Positions 37,791-50,226 of a stretch of 64,000 bases of DNA are shown here, one piece after another (the first letter of the stretch is position 1; every line of letters begins with the position of its first letter). The notes beneath the pieces were generated by a model. It saw only the letters and a list, made by a program, of their open reading frames with translations. It was not told the DNA's origin and ran no database searches. The stretch is from assembly GCA_019722365.1 (NCBI GenBank), contig JADFUC010000789.1:868001-932000 (forward strand), in the 5' to 3' direction. The DNA is from Lithospermum erythrorhizon (Eukaryota > Streptophyta > Magnoliopsida > Boraginales > Boraginaceae). Position numbers and translations under genes: made by a program.

Positions 37791-40700
37791 TATAATATAT
37801 CTGAAGTCGCAAATCTAGCGGGCTAATAATAATAATACAACAAAATAAGCACATAACAATAATAATAATACGCACGTATCTGGCCAGTTGGGCGTAGAAA
37901 ATCGTGAATGCGACTTTATAAATAAAAAATTGAGTGTGTCGACTTAAGAGCATAGATATATCGCTGCATTCTTCATTAGTGAATAGCATGGCGAGTAGCG
38001 TGTCTCTGTCAGGAAAATCCATAAAAATGTCAATCTACATATGTTTGATGCGTTAAGCGGAAATCTCTGGGATTTTGTGCGAATAGAGTTGACTATCCAT
38101 GAAATATAATCGTAGGCCGTGGATGAGGCAACTGCGCGCGAAAGTAGACCACTTTAACCATTTTAACTGCGTGTCGCGGCGTAGAGTGATATCCGAACTT
38201 TGCTTGAGAATAACGGGACAACGTCGTTTGTTCTTGGTCTTGAGAAACAAAGAATAATAAATAAGCCTTGTCCGGCCCAATAGAAGCGGAAACTGGCGCA
38301 GTTGAGAGCAATTTCGGCGTCCCCGAATCGGCAAAGCGTGTAATTTGCCGGTCCTTGTCGACCTTCAAGAAAATTTCTTGACGGGAATGACACTTTTAGA
38401 TATTTAACGACCCATGAAAGCGGTTGTCCAGTGATCTGGCGTGGCTCGTAGAAATTGAGAAAACATTTGTCTTTGAAAGATAGGTCGGGGCGAGTAAAGA
38501 AGATAAATAAATACACCCGGCTAAGCGAAGATATCATTTCGACGTCCTGCAACTGATGAATTTGAGTCGAACCCGGTACAGTACGGTTTTTGCTCATAGG
38601 AAAACCAGCGAACTGCGCCTTGACTTCCAAAAATTATATGATGATATATTTCCTACGACTTAGAAATATTCCTTAACAACTGCAGAGCACCAGCGCGAAA
38701 AATACTTGATATACGAATCTTCGTATGAAAGCTGTAAGTTTAAGACCCTAAATCGCTTTCAGGAGGTTCAGGCCGTCAAATAAAACGGCGAAATTTAAGT
38801 TCGGAAATAAGCGAACCTGAAATTTTATACGTGTTTCGCCGATGTGAAGGTGCGTGCTTTGATCTTGCTTGAGAATCCGCTTTAATAAACCCGAGGAAGA
38901 TCGTTCTGATCCACTTACCCTTTAGGCGTATAATCTATGTTGAGTATTTTCTTATACAGAAAATCCTACGACCCATGAGCTTTATCGGAAACAGATAAAC
39001 TCTACAAGTTGAGAACAAAAACTATGTTTTTGGTAATATTAAAAGGCTGAGCCGTCGTGACCACATCGTGACCCAATGGCTGCAGTAGCAGGTATGACGA
39101 AAAAATGCCTCATGGCAAATACCTTTCACTTGTCGTGACCGCTATTTCCTTGCGATGGAGTGTAACGATGACCAAAAATCTTCAACTTTCAGCCAAAAAC
39201 ACGAGCTAAGATATTGTAAAAGCAAGAGATTGCAGCAAAGGTATTACGAGAGATTGTGAATCATCCCGACATAGGCAGAACATGTAAATCACGGACTCAC
39301 TTTCGATAGAGCAAAGATGAAGTAATCGAATGCAGTGAGCAGAACCCCTCTTTTCAGTGTTGGCGACTGGCTGGAGAGCAATTTCTTGAGCCTATTTTAA
39401 TCCATATAAAGATTTGTGAAGTTTACATGCAGACCAGTGGACCGCCTTAGTAAAGCACAGGCGAGTCTTATGTAAACTTCGCCGGAAAAATCCCATTGCA
39501 GCATTAGCGCGTCCATTTGATCTATTTCTCGATTCTTTTCTTCTTTAGCTGCTGGCAAGAAAACTGCGTCTTGTAACCATCTGCGGGCAAATATGTCGTT
39601 ATATTGATCCACCGACACGGTGATTACCGAGCTTGACAGTCGAACTGTACCTCACCGATGCGCCATGCGTTATCTGCCGCGCCTCGCCTTTAGCCTTTTG
39701 CCGCCGAGCAATTTCACCATCTTTTTTACTTTTCAAACGAATTTCACCGTACTTAAATTGTACTATTCTCCTACAATGTAGAAATCTCACTGCATAGTCT
39801 CTGCCAAACCGGGGTGTTGCGTTACTATTTAAAGGACTTTGGCTGGGTAAATTTATAATTTATAGAAAGTTTACGTACTTGATAGAAAAATAATTACAAG
39901 CGACATAATGTGTAATAGGATAAGGAGTACTTGAGTTTTAAGAGGAGAACGGGATGTCGTACTTAACTTTTGAACAATATTCATAACATAATCCTGAAGT
40001 CTAATAGACGGTATTTTGACACGATGTCCTCATCTGTGCCGAGGCTATATGATATCCAAAGCATCTTGCTTGACAGCTTGGCCTTGAAGGCTTGGTCGGT
40101 GTCGTTCGATAGAAGAGCGTGGTGCCGTACATTCGACGATATAGGAGTCCGCTTGATACCGTTTGTTGGCTGTCCTTCCTTGACGTCACCGCGGCTCTGG
40201 GACTCGCTGTAATTCTGATAAGCCGATGGTACATAATGGATGAATCACGTGCTAGTCGCGTGTAGTATCGAAACTAGCGTAGAAATTCATTGTCATAAAA
40301 AGCGACATCTCGAGACCGCAAGTACATGAGAATGGTCATATAACTTCCGCCCTTAACACGTACACAAAATATATCTACGACTTCGACTCTTTGAACTTAT
40401 CAAGTTTGGACTTTTAATTAAATGGAAGTAAAACATAAACATCAAAGGCAGTAAATGTGTGTAGGGAGATGTTTTATATAATCTTTCGCGGGAGACTTGA
40501 GCTAGAAACAGATAGGGGATTACATTAATCAAATCACAGAAGCGGATAAATACATTCTTCCCAAATTTAATTGGCAAATGAGCTTTGAAGCAGCAAAGTG
40601 TTGAAATCGATGAATAATGATTCTAGCTTTTTATTATCTTAGTTAAATGATTTGTGTATCGATTCGTTTAGAGATTGGTTAAATGCGATTCTTGAACTTA

Positions 40701-42300
40701 ATGTTCACCTTAGTAATTATATATTCTTAGTTCGGGTTACCATGATAATTTAAGGGGTTATGATGATTGCTAGATGCTTACTCATTAATCGTTATAATAG
40801 TAATTGAGAATTCGGAGTATTATTATTATCTGACTCTTATTATACGGGCGCAGAAAGGTCCTTGTCCTGATGACATTTGAATCGCTATTTCGTATGAAAT
40901 TAAGCAGGCTTGTAAATTGAGAGAGATGTATTTCTCAATATATATTGATGAGCATCGGTGGTTAAAAACTTTCTTAGTTTAATTAATTAAGCGATTGAGT
41001 GATGAATAAGCTTGATAAATTTATTTGATAGTGGCTTCGTTAGTACTTTAATTGACTTGTTCGATTAATTAAAATGAACAATGGCCCCAGTGATTAAATC
41101 GTTTAATTAGAAACATAAAGCAGTCTAGCATGTTAACGAGTTAAGTTGATTTAACTAACGAGTTCTTTATCAGTTAATTAGGAATTGGTATATAAGGAAT
41201 GAGGCAGGGGTTTTTCCATAGAATGAAATCATAACCGCACTATAAATCCCGATATAGCGCTTCCCTCATACTCACTTTGGAAGAGAGAAAATTACCTGTA
41301 CATTTGTTACAAACCTCACAACGAAGTTTAATTTTGGATTGACTCATACGGTGTGTCTTGTCGAAACCTTTTATTTGGTGTTGGTCAACAATTGGAGAGC
41401 ATTTTTAGAAAGGGGATGTGAGGGAGGCGTTGCTTGAAAGAATTGATTTCGTTTGTTTTCGCATTGTATGTAGAAATCTTCTGCATTATTCATATAGTAA
41501 TTATGTGTTTAGATGATTTATATGCATTTTGAGGATCAGGGATGTATGAATTGGTGATTGTCACTTAGTATAGTCATGCCCAGATTTTAACCACCAACGC
41601 GTCAGCATTCAAAAATATAATAATACATGTTCTGTTCAAACCTGTTGTCTTTGAGGAGTGCAGCTGGCATGAAGTTTGAAAGACAATTCCATTAGTGGAA
41701 AAATAATTGCACAAAAACTCTATCATTATCACTTTGCGCCAATCTTAACCATAACCCCAAAATTGTATATCGATAATAATAATGAAGCTGTGTGAAATAT
41801 TTGAAACTTCAATTTTTGTCAACTTGATAACAATAATTACACCTTGCGAGAAAAATAAATGTATTGTCGAGAAATAAGCTAGCGCGAAGGCGGTTCGATA
41901 GAGTCTAAATCTTAATGGATTAACTTTCAGGTCGGAAGTAGCCTTATCTTTACTTTCAATGAAAATGCAGTGTGTTTAGCCAGAATGACCTGTAATCTGA
42001 AGCATGATCAATGAGAAAAATTCATAATAAAATTTAAAAGAGCGCCTTCTTCTATCGGATGGATGAAACTTGTCAATGATGTCGTAAATGCAGAGCGTCT
42101 TCGCGTCGCGTGGAGCATCGATACCTCGAGAATCTTCTGTAGTAATAAATTAAAGTCACTACGTTCAGATCTTGTCGAGTTCTTGGAGTGAGTGCCGTAT
42201 AAAACATCGTGCCCAGTAAATTTGTATCACGATTCGTATTTTACCGATTAGTCGAGAAATCGAAGTCTTGCAGGTAAATTGAAGCGTATAAGAAATCATA
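37790..42300. other. CpG-rich segment of unknown origin
   Basis: About 4.5 kb in which CG dinucleotides are several times more frequent than in the flanks; for example the 60 bases from 38161 hold six. It has several overlapping medium open frames (minus 38163-38630, 155 codons; minus 39397-39618; minus 39599-39790; minus 40001-40234). None contains a motif I know. At 41221-41300 there is a promoter-like CACTATAAATCC followed by a pyrimidine-rich leader, as in an LTR or gene promoter. Candidates are organelle-derived DNA, a young unmethylated insertion, or an assembly artefact. Confidence 0.4.
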
Positions 42301-42389
42301 TAATATAAATTCAGAGAAGACAAATTAATTGGCACAGATCAGAATTCATGTTACTTAGCCTCGTACACCATGGGAATAGTATTTACTAA

Positions 42390-42973
42390 TTTAGTGGCCA
42401 TTCCCAATTAAGTGATATATATTTCAACAAACAAAGATTAATATGCACTCCTTCCTTAAAGACAGTGGTATTGTAGGGAAGTTTATAAGTTCTGAGACTA
42501 CATTTAACTATGCACTCCTTCCTTAAAAGCAGACAACTGTTAATTGTATCAGAGAGACAACTGAGATACAAGGCTCACCTTGGGAAGCTGAACACACACC
42601 AAAACAGTACTTGTTTTGGGTTGAGTTGGGAAATGAAATGTCGTTTTTTTGGATTTTGGTTGTTCATGGTTGGGTGTGGTAAGGAGTTGGGAGGTGGAGG
42701 AGTGGAAGATTGTGGCTGGGAGGCGGGGGTGGCTAATTTTTGGATGGCTTCACTGATTTCATCTTTGAAGGAGCTTTGTTGGTTTTGAACTCCAAGTGCT
42801 CCTCTTGTAAGTGCCTCAAATTTTCAGTAATGATCTTAATATGGGCATCTCGAAGAGAGTTTTGATCTTGGATGCTCTGAAACTAGGCTTGAAGGAGTTG
42901 TATATCATCAGATTGGGTGGTACTAGTGTTATAGGTGTGTTTGGCCATAGATTTAGGCTGAATAAAAGAAGAT
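42390..42973 (-). pseudogene. Ty3/gypsy gag fragment downstream of the inner LTR
   Basis: Read from the primer-binding site at 42987, the minus strand encodes MAKHTYNTSTTQSDDIQLLQ and then, past a stop, SLRDAHIKIITENLRHLQEE, which looks like the coiled N-terminus of a Ty3 gag. Further stops follow. It belongs to a second element copy that uses the LTR at 42990-43315 as its 5' LTR. Confidence 0.5.
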
Positions 42974-42987
42974 CCCAACTGATACCA
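42974..42987 (-). other. Primer-binding site behind the inner LTR
   Basis: The minus strand reads TGGTATCAGTTGGG, two bases past the LTR end. The first nine bases match the initiator-Met tRNA site TGGTATCAGAGC. Confidence 0.65.
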
Positions 42988-42989
42988 AG

Positions 42990-43315
42990 TGTAAGGAATT
43001 TCAGAGAGATTCTTACAAGGCTCACCTAGGGAAGGGGATGGAGAGTAATTCTGGAAGAAGAAGTAACCAAAAGAAATCTGTAAAACTAAAATAACTTTTT
43101 CATTCATAGTTTGCTTAATAGATTAATCTCTCTATATATAGGGATTTACAGCTAATTATGTTACTTGGAAATAAGAGAGAAAGTTACAAAAAAAAACATG
43201 ACTTATAACTAACTTATGGAATATTTTATTGGGGACCACTAGTAGCATTTTTGGTGTGATGCAATTCCTGATTCTATATGTTTCTCACATGCTTCTTCCC
43301 TGCTGGTTCATGACA
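42990..43315 (-). repeat. LTR of Ty3/gypsy element (complete)
   Basis: 326 bp reading on the minus strand from TGTCATGAACCAGCAGGG to ATTCCTTACA, so it has TG..CA ends. A purine tract (GAGGGGGGAG) abuts it upstream and a primer-binding site follows downstream. A TATA box (CCTATATATAGAG, near 43129-43141) fits an LTR promoter. A fragment of the same LTR lies at 46287-46347. Confidence 0.75.
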
Positions 43316-43352
43316 CTCCCCCCTCATTGCCACTTCCTTGACCCCAAGGAAG

Positions 43353-46219
43353 CTAGTAATAATCTTCCCATATAGCTTCTTTAGGAGTAGAGTGATTCCA
43401 TTGTATTAATAGCTGATACACATAAAGTCTGCCTCTCTTGATTGTTTTCTTATTGAGAATTGCCACTGGATGGACAGGAAATGAACCATCTAGCAATATG
43501 TCAGGGAGTGACTCCTCAGATGTTGTTGATCTCTTAATAAACTTCTTAAGCAGGGATACATGGAACACTGGGTGGATTTTTGATCCCTCAAGGCTCAAGC
43601 AGCTTGAGTTTGTAGGTTACTGGCCCTACCTTGTCCAAAATTTGAAATGGTCCATAGAATTTTGCTGCAAGCTTCAGGTGTCTTCTAAGCTCCACCAAAT
43701 TCTGCATGTATGGCTGAAGTCTAAGATAGACGAAATCTTCTACTTCAACGTTTCTTTCAGCCCTCTTCTTGTCTGCATATCTTCTCATTCTTTCTTGTGC
43801 AAGGGTGAGATTGTCTTTGAGGAGCTTTGTAATCTTTCTTCTTTGTTCCAGAACTTCATTTGCCATAGTCTTCACTTTTTTGAGGTAGCTAGAACTTGGC
43901 AAGTGAGGTGGTTTGTACCCATACAATGCTTCGAAAGGTGTCATTCGAATGCTAGCATGAAAATTTCTATTGTACCAAAACTCAGCTAAGGGTAGCCACT
44001 TGGTCCAGTCCGTTGGCCTGTCACTACACATGCATCTCAAATATGTTTCCAAATATTGGTTCACTCTCTCAGTTTGACCATCGGACTGAGGATGATATGA
44101 GGTGCTATAATGCAGTTTTGTGCCTAGTTTTGTGAACATTTCTTGCCAGAATGCGCTCAAGAAAATCCTGTCTCTATCAGAAATAATGTGCGATGGCATT
44201 CCATGTAGCTTATAAACATGATCCATGAATAAAATTAGCCACCGTCAATGCAGTAAAAGGATGAGACAATGGTATGAAGTGAGCATACTTTGTGAACCTG
44301 TCCACAATTACCAATAGAGTATTGTTTTTGTGTGAGGTTGGTAACCCTTCAATGAAATCCGTACTAATCTGAGATCAAGCTGACGAAGGTATTTCAGTTG
44401 GTTGTAGCAAACTAGGGACATGAACCAGCTCACGTTTGCTCTTTTGACATATGTCACATGAAGTGATATAGGTAGTGATATCCTTCCTCATGCCTTTCCA
44501 ATAAAAAAGTGCCTTAATTCTCTGATTTGTGCCTGAAATGCCGGCTACAATATGTTGCAACTGGTTGTCTTTGAGGTAGGAAGCACTGATATCCCCCATC
44601 CAAGAAGGTTGCACCATAGGGATAGCAGCTACTTGAGGTGGCTCATGGTGTCCTTGATAAGGCATCCACAACAACATTATCCCTGCCCTGCTTGTACTGA
44701 ATCAAATAGTCCAGACCGAGGAGTTTTGAAACAGCCTTTTGCTGCAGATAAGTGGTAACTTTCTGCTCTAAAAGGTGTTTCAAAGATTGTTGGTCTGTCT
44801 TGATAATAAATCTGCCCGAGTGGAGATAATGCTTCCACTTTGTTATTGCTAATACAATAGCTAATAACTCATTTTCATAGACTGATAATCCAAGCTGTAA
44901 AGGACCCCAAACCTTGCTGATATAAGCTAGTGGTTTTTGTTCCTGCATAAGTACAACTCCATAGCCTTTTGAGGAGGCATCAGTTTCAATTACAAATGGC
45001 ATGTTAAAATTAGGCAAAGCCAAAACAGGGGTGGAGGCCATTGCATTTTTCAAAGTAGTAAAAGCTTCAGTGGCATCATCATTCCACTGGAAAGAGTCTT
45101 TTTTAAGCAAGTTAGTCAAAGGTTTTGCAATGACCCCATAGTTTTGCACGAATTTTCTATAGTAGCCTGTTAATCCCAAAAATCCTCAAAGGGATTTGAT
45201 ATTGTTTGGTCGAGGCCAAGCCAACATAGCATCAATCTTACAAGGATCAGCGATGTGACCAAGATATTCAATGTATGATTGTCCGAATGCACATTTAGAA
45301 GGCTTTGCAAAGAGCCTGTTCTTTCGCAATAATGTGAGAATCTTGTGTAGGTGTGTGATGTGGCTCTCCATGTCTCTACTATATACTAGAATGTCATCAA
45401 AGAAAACTAAGACAAATTTTCTTAAATAACAGTAGAAAACATGATTCATTATGGATTGAAATGTTGCAGGAGCATTAGACAATCCAAAGGGCATTACAAC
45501 AAATTCATAATGTCCTTGGTGTGTTCTAAATGCAATTTTTGAAATGTCATCTAGGTGCATCCTAACTCGATACTACCCTAACCTCAAGTCTATTTTAGAA
45601 AATACACAAGCACCTTGTAGTTCATCTAAAAGATCATCTACAATAGGAATTGGAAAATCATGCTTAATAGTAAGTTCATTTAGATACATGTAGTCAACAC
45701 AGAATCTCCAGGTTCCGTCCTTCTTTTTAACCAGAATTACAGGCGAGGCAAAGGCAGATTGAGAGGGTTGGATGAAGCCAGAGTCCAGGAGTTCAGAGCT
45801 ATGATTTTTCCAATTTCTTGCTTTTGGGTATGGGAATGTCTATAGGGTGGAAATTTCCTAGGTTGGGCATCAGGTTTCAATGTAATTGTATGATCAAGAT
45901 TTCTTGCTGGGGGTAGATCAGAGGGTGTTTGGAAAACATCCTGAAAATTCTAGAGCAAAGGTTGAAGTATAGGTGGACTAGAAGGGACGGAACTTAGTAT
46001 TATGGAAGCAGTGATGGCTTGGAGTGAGAATAATTGATTGATAGCTGAATGATTAGAGTGTTTGAACCATTTTGTGAGTTTTTTGGCACTGATCATTTGT
46101 AAATCAGCTTTGGTGGTGGCTGCCTGGAGAGTGATATTGTGGGAATCTGTAAGAAGAGTGAGTTGCATTTTTGGTGGGGCTTTGATTTTCACACTCCAAA
46201 ATTGATAACCACGCTCCAA
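43353..46219 (-). pseudogene. Broken Ty3/gypsy pol polyprotein
   Basis: Segments in Ty3 order on the minus strand: 46219-45950, a post-protease linker; about 45940-45830, a pre-RT linker DVFQTPSDLPPARNLDHTIT; 45800-45186, reverse transcriptase with [37 protein letters not shown] and the active-site variant VFFDDILVYS; 45179-44643, RNase H (FVIETDASSKGYGVVL); 44677-44375, integrase zinc finger (ending CDICQKSKREL); 44226-43588, integrase core (HYSTSYHPQSDGQTERVNQ); 43598-43353, a C-terminal PVAILNKKTIKRGR..VYQLLIQWN region resembling a chromodomain. Stops and frameshifts separate the pieces, including one between DLRLG and HLDDISK in RT. Gag and protease are absent. The element cannot transpose. 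Confidence 0.92.
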
Positions 46220-46286
46220 AATCTCATTTTTTTATAACTTTTCATAGAGTAAAGTGAAGGGTAAAATTGGAAAAATGGAGTGTGGA

Positions 46287-46347
46287 TATCAATATTTCGT
46301 GATTCTATAACTTTTTCTCACATGTTTCTTTCCTGCTGGTTCATGAC
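46287..46347 (-). repeat. Truncated 5' LTR remnant of the Ty3 element
   Basis: The minus strand starts TGTCATGAACCAGCAGG and matches the first about 60 bases of the LTR at 42990-43315. It then joins directly to post-protease sequence, so the rest of the LTR, gag and protease are deleted. Confidence 0.65.
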
Positions 46348-47109
46348 ATTATATAGTGATTTAGTGTTGCGTCCCATAGTTTGGTGTTCGAAAGCACTGA
46401 GGGGTCTGTATTAGTGAGTAATGTAGACTCAACGAAAACAGCACTTCACTTCACTCCATCATTTGTCAAAAGGAGACACTTTTTATCATTTCAATTACAG
46501 AGTATGTTTCTTCATGCTATGATTTATTCACCCTGAATTACCAAATTTTGAAGGTCTATATATATACACATGCAAATATAAATGTTCCCGGTTTCCTGTT
46601 CCGTCGAGATCTCCTCAACTGCCACTGCTGGTGGTCAAAATAAAATCTGGTATGGACAAATTACTGGCCTTATTCTTGCAGGCTCTGTCAGGAATATTTA
46701 TGAATTATGTAATCTATCAGTAATGTCTGTTCTTCAGAATTCAGATGTAAAAACTGAAATAGTAAGCGAGTACCACACTACTTTTTTGTCATGTTCCTTC
46801 TTGTATTGATGGAAACTAATCCTTGGAAATTGCAATAATTTCATACTTTCACCCAACTGTGTTTGCCAGAGAGTGGTTGGACTAACACTCTCTTTAAATG
46901 GATGATCATGTGTTTGGAATACAATTAAATGTGATCTTACAGTGATATCAAATGCCATATGAATTAGCAGCTTTATAATCTAAAATGATGGCATCTAAAA
47001 TATCAAAGCTTCATAACCAACTAAACATTGGAAAATGGAATCATAGTTCTTATGCTATGCTTACTGAATACATGGCCGTTTCACAGATCAAAAGAAGTAA
47101 GCACATGAA
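46348..47109. other. Spacer and dynein light chain 3' UTR
   Basis: No gene recognised. The part next to 47109 is probably 3' UTR of the minus-strand dynein light chain gene. The open frame at 46582-46809 (plus) resembles no protein I know. Confidence 0.4.
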
Positions 47110-47627
47110 TCAAGTCCGCTGAAGTGGCAGTAGAGCTGGTGGTTCTGTAACCAATTTGACCTCCGTCTTGAACAGAAGAAAACAGAGAGAATCAACAGAG
47201 TAATACACGAACCCGCCTGGTGAATGCGTAACAAACGACCCAAAACTCTTCCCTACCACACAGTGCCATGCTGGTCCATACAGCAAATCAAATTCCTAAT
47301 ATGTTCCCAAAAGATATAAGACAATTCATTTAACAGAAAATGACTTAGAGGAAGAATGAATGGCAATACCTTCTTGATTGCACGAGCTAAGATGGTGGGG
47401 CTAGGACGGTTAGTGGCTGTGCTGCTAAGGAGTGATCTTGTGTAGCAAATAGCTCGTTCTTGCAATGAGAAAGGCATGTCAGCTGATCTTAACCGAATGT
47501 TTAAGCTTATGGCTATGGCGGCCAGCTTTACTTGATCTTCTTCTTGTGTTTTTTTGTTTGTAATTGCATCATTATGCAAACTTTGCTGCACTCTTTTCTT
47601 TTGAGCATTTATGATTATTTCCATCAT
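47110..47627 (-). CDS. LC8-type dynein light chain-like protein
   Basis: Two exons, 47627-47370 and 47295-47110, with a 74-bp GT..AG intron in phase 0, encode 147 residues. After a short charged leader come VKLAAIAISLNIRLRSADMP and RPSPTILARAIKK, then in exon 2 EFDLLYGPAWHCVVGKSFGS, FVTHSPGGFVYYSVDSLCFL and LFKTEVKLV, the typical fold of DYNLL/LC8 proteins in the plant-specific longer form. LC8 proteins are dimeric hubs that bind short TQT-type peptides. Seed plants lack cytoplasmic dynein motors, so the plant protein works in other complexes such as the nuclear pore. The ATG at 47624 is an alternative start one residue later. Confidence 0.93.
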
Positions 47628-49644
47628 CTAAGTTATTCAAAATAATAAGATGGGCATGATGAAAGGAAGGAGAAGAATGAAGAATGAAAAGTGAGGAGTT
47701 GAAATATTGAGCATTTGTAGAAATAAGCAAGATAAAGGTGCAAAATGCTGACTGACCATAACTATATATTAGGTGGTGGGGTTGTTGGATAGAAACTTGG
47801 GACGACAGAGGACGTAAACTTTGAATTTGACCAACCAAAATTGGCCCGGATCAGGGCATTCAAATCTTATTGTTATTTTATTCTTCTTCATGGTTCTTTA
47901 ATAGTTATGATTATCACTAAAGTTTCAAAAAAAAAAATCATTTGATCATTTCCATATTTAAATATTATTAATGACTCAATACTTTCATTTTATAATATTT
48001 GATACAGTATTATCCTAATTTCTCTTACCCTAAATCATTATTGCATCAACTCATGACTACTACACCACCACCATCGCCAAGTAACCCACCCCAAACCTCC
48101 ATACCATCACGATGGTGTTGTTAATTGGGATAAAAATCAACTTAACGAAAAATCCAGCAAAACCCATCACGACAAACCCAATTGCAGTCCTTGTAAACTC
48201 ATTATTTTCTCACTACATCCTCTGATATTTTGGCTAGTCTCTCTCCTTTGTCAGCATCAGAAAGATCGTTGTCTTCAGGTCCTTGCGCGAGATCCAGAGT
48301 TGGGGTCTGATGGTTGTGGACTCTTGTTCAATTATCTTCTTGTACACTGTAATTCGAAATCCAAATCGGCTATTTTTAGTCATTCTCATTTTCATCTTTT
48401 CAATTTATTTGTTATTGAGACTTCTGGCAGAGGATGTAGAGGGTTATCAAGAATTTGCACTTCTTTTGTGGCGATACAATTTAACTTTTCAAGGCTGGGA
48501 TCTTGAATTTTTTAATGGTCTCCTTCAGTTATACCATTGATATCACCGGGATTTGTTGCAAATATTACATTATTACTTGATCCTGAAAAGTTTTATGTGT
48601 CAAGCCCATATACGTAATATGTATCGTTTTACCGATAAAAAATGGAATTGTCATCGATTATAATGGCGTATTTTTTAAAACTTTAAAGTAATACATCTTA
48701 AACATTTAGCGAATTTTGAGTGGCGTTTAATTAAAGTGAATAAAATAATTTTTAAATGCGTTTTTTTTAATTTTTTGACATCTGCAATGCTAGAATTGTA
48801 TATTTTAGTAATGTGTCTTAGTTTCTACATTGAAATTTAGAGTACGTATGGATATTAATGAGCGTTAATGAGCCAGGTAGCAATTGTGAGCGTGGTTAGA
48901 GAAGGGTGTCAAAATATTATAAGATAAAAATATTGGTAGTATAACGCTTAAATATGAAAATGATTAAATTAGTAAAATTATTTCGTTATTTTGAGCGTCA
49001 TTATCGAAATTAAGGATGGTTTAAGAACATGAGTGATTGAAACATGATGGTTTTAAAATTGAGTGATCGAAGTGTCTTTGATATTTAATGCCATTAACTC
49101 TTTATTTTAATTTCTTTTTGTCATTTTAAATACTATTTAAAGAGACATATTTATTTATTTTCAAAATTGAAATACATGAAATCCTAAATTAATCCTACTT
49201 ACATGGAATATATTGATGGTCTTGTTTAATGTTGACCAAAGTGGAAACATTTGTAATATATCTACTACTACTACTAAAAATGGATTTGTTTGTGTTTGAT
49301 GAACAGACTTAGATATTTTGTAATAGCTCTAGACATAATTGTTGTTTATATATTTGCTTAACTCGTATCTTGTTTGTAATATATCTTATTTATATTTTAA
49401 AAATGAAAAAAATTGAGGAGGCAATTAGAAATGATAAAAGTTTTAGGGGACAGATTTAATATTATTTTAGCAGATGGTAAGTTGTGAGACATGAATGATG
49501 TTTGTGGAATTATGAGATCCAACCACATAGACACAGAACATTATCCACACACATTGAGAGTGGAGACATATACCACAAGCTCTCATCTCTTGAAATACAC
49601 ACACACACACTTGACATTCCTCTATCAAGCAGTAATAAGTAGCC
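47628..49644. other. Spacer between dynein light chain and thioredoxin genes
   Basis: The left part is the dynein light chain promoter, the right part the thioredoxin promoter and leader, with (AC)n at 49598-49611. The middle is AT-rich. The open frames at 48283-48540 (plus) contain RDPELGSDG and hydrophobic stretches but I cannot assign them to a family. Confidence 0.4.
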
Positions 49645-50226
49645 ATGGCCGGCCTAACAATCCCGCCCCATTCCTCTGTCTCCTCCTCCTCCTCCTACCT
49701 CCTCCGTCTCCGCCTCTAGCCGCCGTATCCACTTGAAAGCCATTAAGCTTTATTCACCGCTCTCCCTTGCTACATCAACCAAGCTCGCTCGCCGAATCAC
49801 TTGTGAAGCTCAAGGAGCTGCAGTTGAAGGTTTTATTATTTTATTCCGAATTTGTATAAACATATTGTTGGGTTGGGGATATAATATTTATTTTGTTGGT
49901 GATATATTGCAGTGGGTCCTGTTTCGGACGAGTCATGGCAGTCGGTGGTACTAGAGTGTGATACAGCAGTTCTGGTTGAGTTTTGGGCCCCATGGTGCGG
50001 GCCTTGCAGAATGATACACCCAGTGATCGATGAACTAGCAAAAGAATACACGGGGAAGCTGAAATGCTACAAGGTTAATACCGATGAATCCCCTTCGATC
50101 GCAACCCGTTATGGTATCAGAAGCATCCCAACCGTGATTGTTTTCAAGAATGGGGAGAAGAAAGATGCAGTTATTGGTGCTGTTCCCAAGACAACATTGA
50201 CCACCTGCATTGAAAAATTCATATAG
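49645..50226 (+). CDS. Chloroplast m-type thioredoxin, transit-peptide frame broken
   Basis: Two exons, 49645-49829 and 49913-50226, with the intron in phase 1. The mature part has the redox site [11 protein letters not shown] (WCGPC at 49993-50007), the cis-proline loop [11 protein letters not shown], and the end CIEKFI, all standard for thioredoxin m. That protein is reduced by ferredoxin-thioredoxin reductase and regulates Calvin-cycle and other stromal enzymes. The leader is Ser-rich ([17 protein letters not shown]), as expected for import. Oddity: the frame from the only suitable ATG (49645) meets TAG at 49717, while the mature frame is offset by one base and has no ATG. The shift falls in the TCC repeat at about 49680-49710. 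Either an indel error or a recent null allele would explain it. Confidence 0.85.

Noticed and set aside
38163..38630. 155-codon minus-strand open frame in the CpG-rich segment
   Set aside because: No motif, signal or family resemblance. Fewer stops are expected in GC-richer sequence, and other frames overlap it. Kept only as part of the unexplained segment.
43438..43989. 183-codon plus-strand frame
   Set aside because: Antisense shadow of the Ty3 integrase region, which has clear family motifs on the minus strand.
46582..46809. 75-codon plus-strand frame MFPVSCSVEISST..
   Set aside because: No recognisable domain and no adjacent exons on that strand.
48283..48540. Open frames with RDPELGSDG and hydrophobic stretches
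   Set aside because: Thought of a decayed transporter exon, but the frame changes are unsupported and no family signature is visible.
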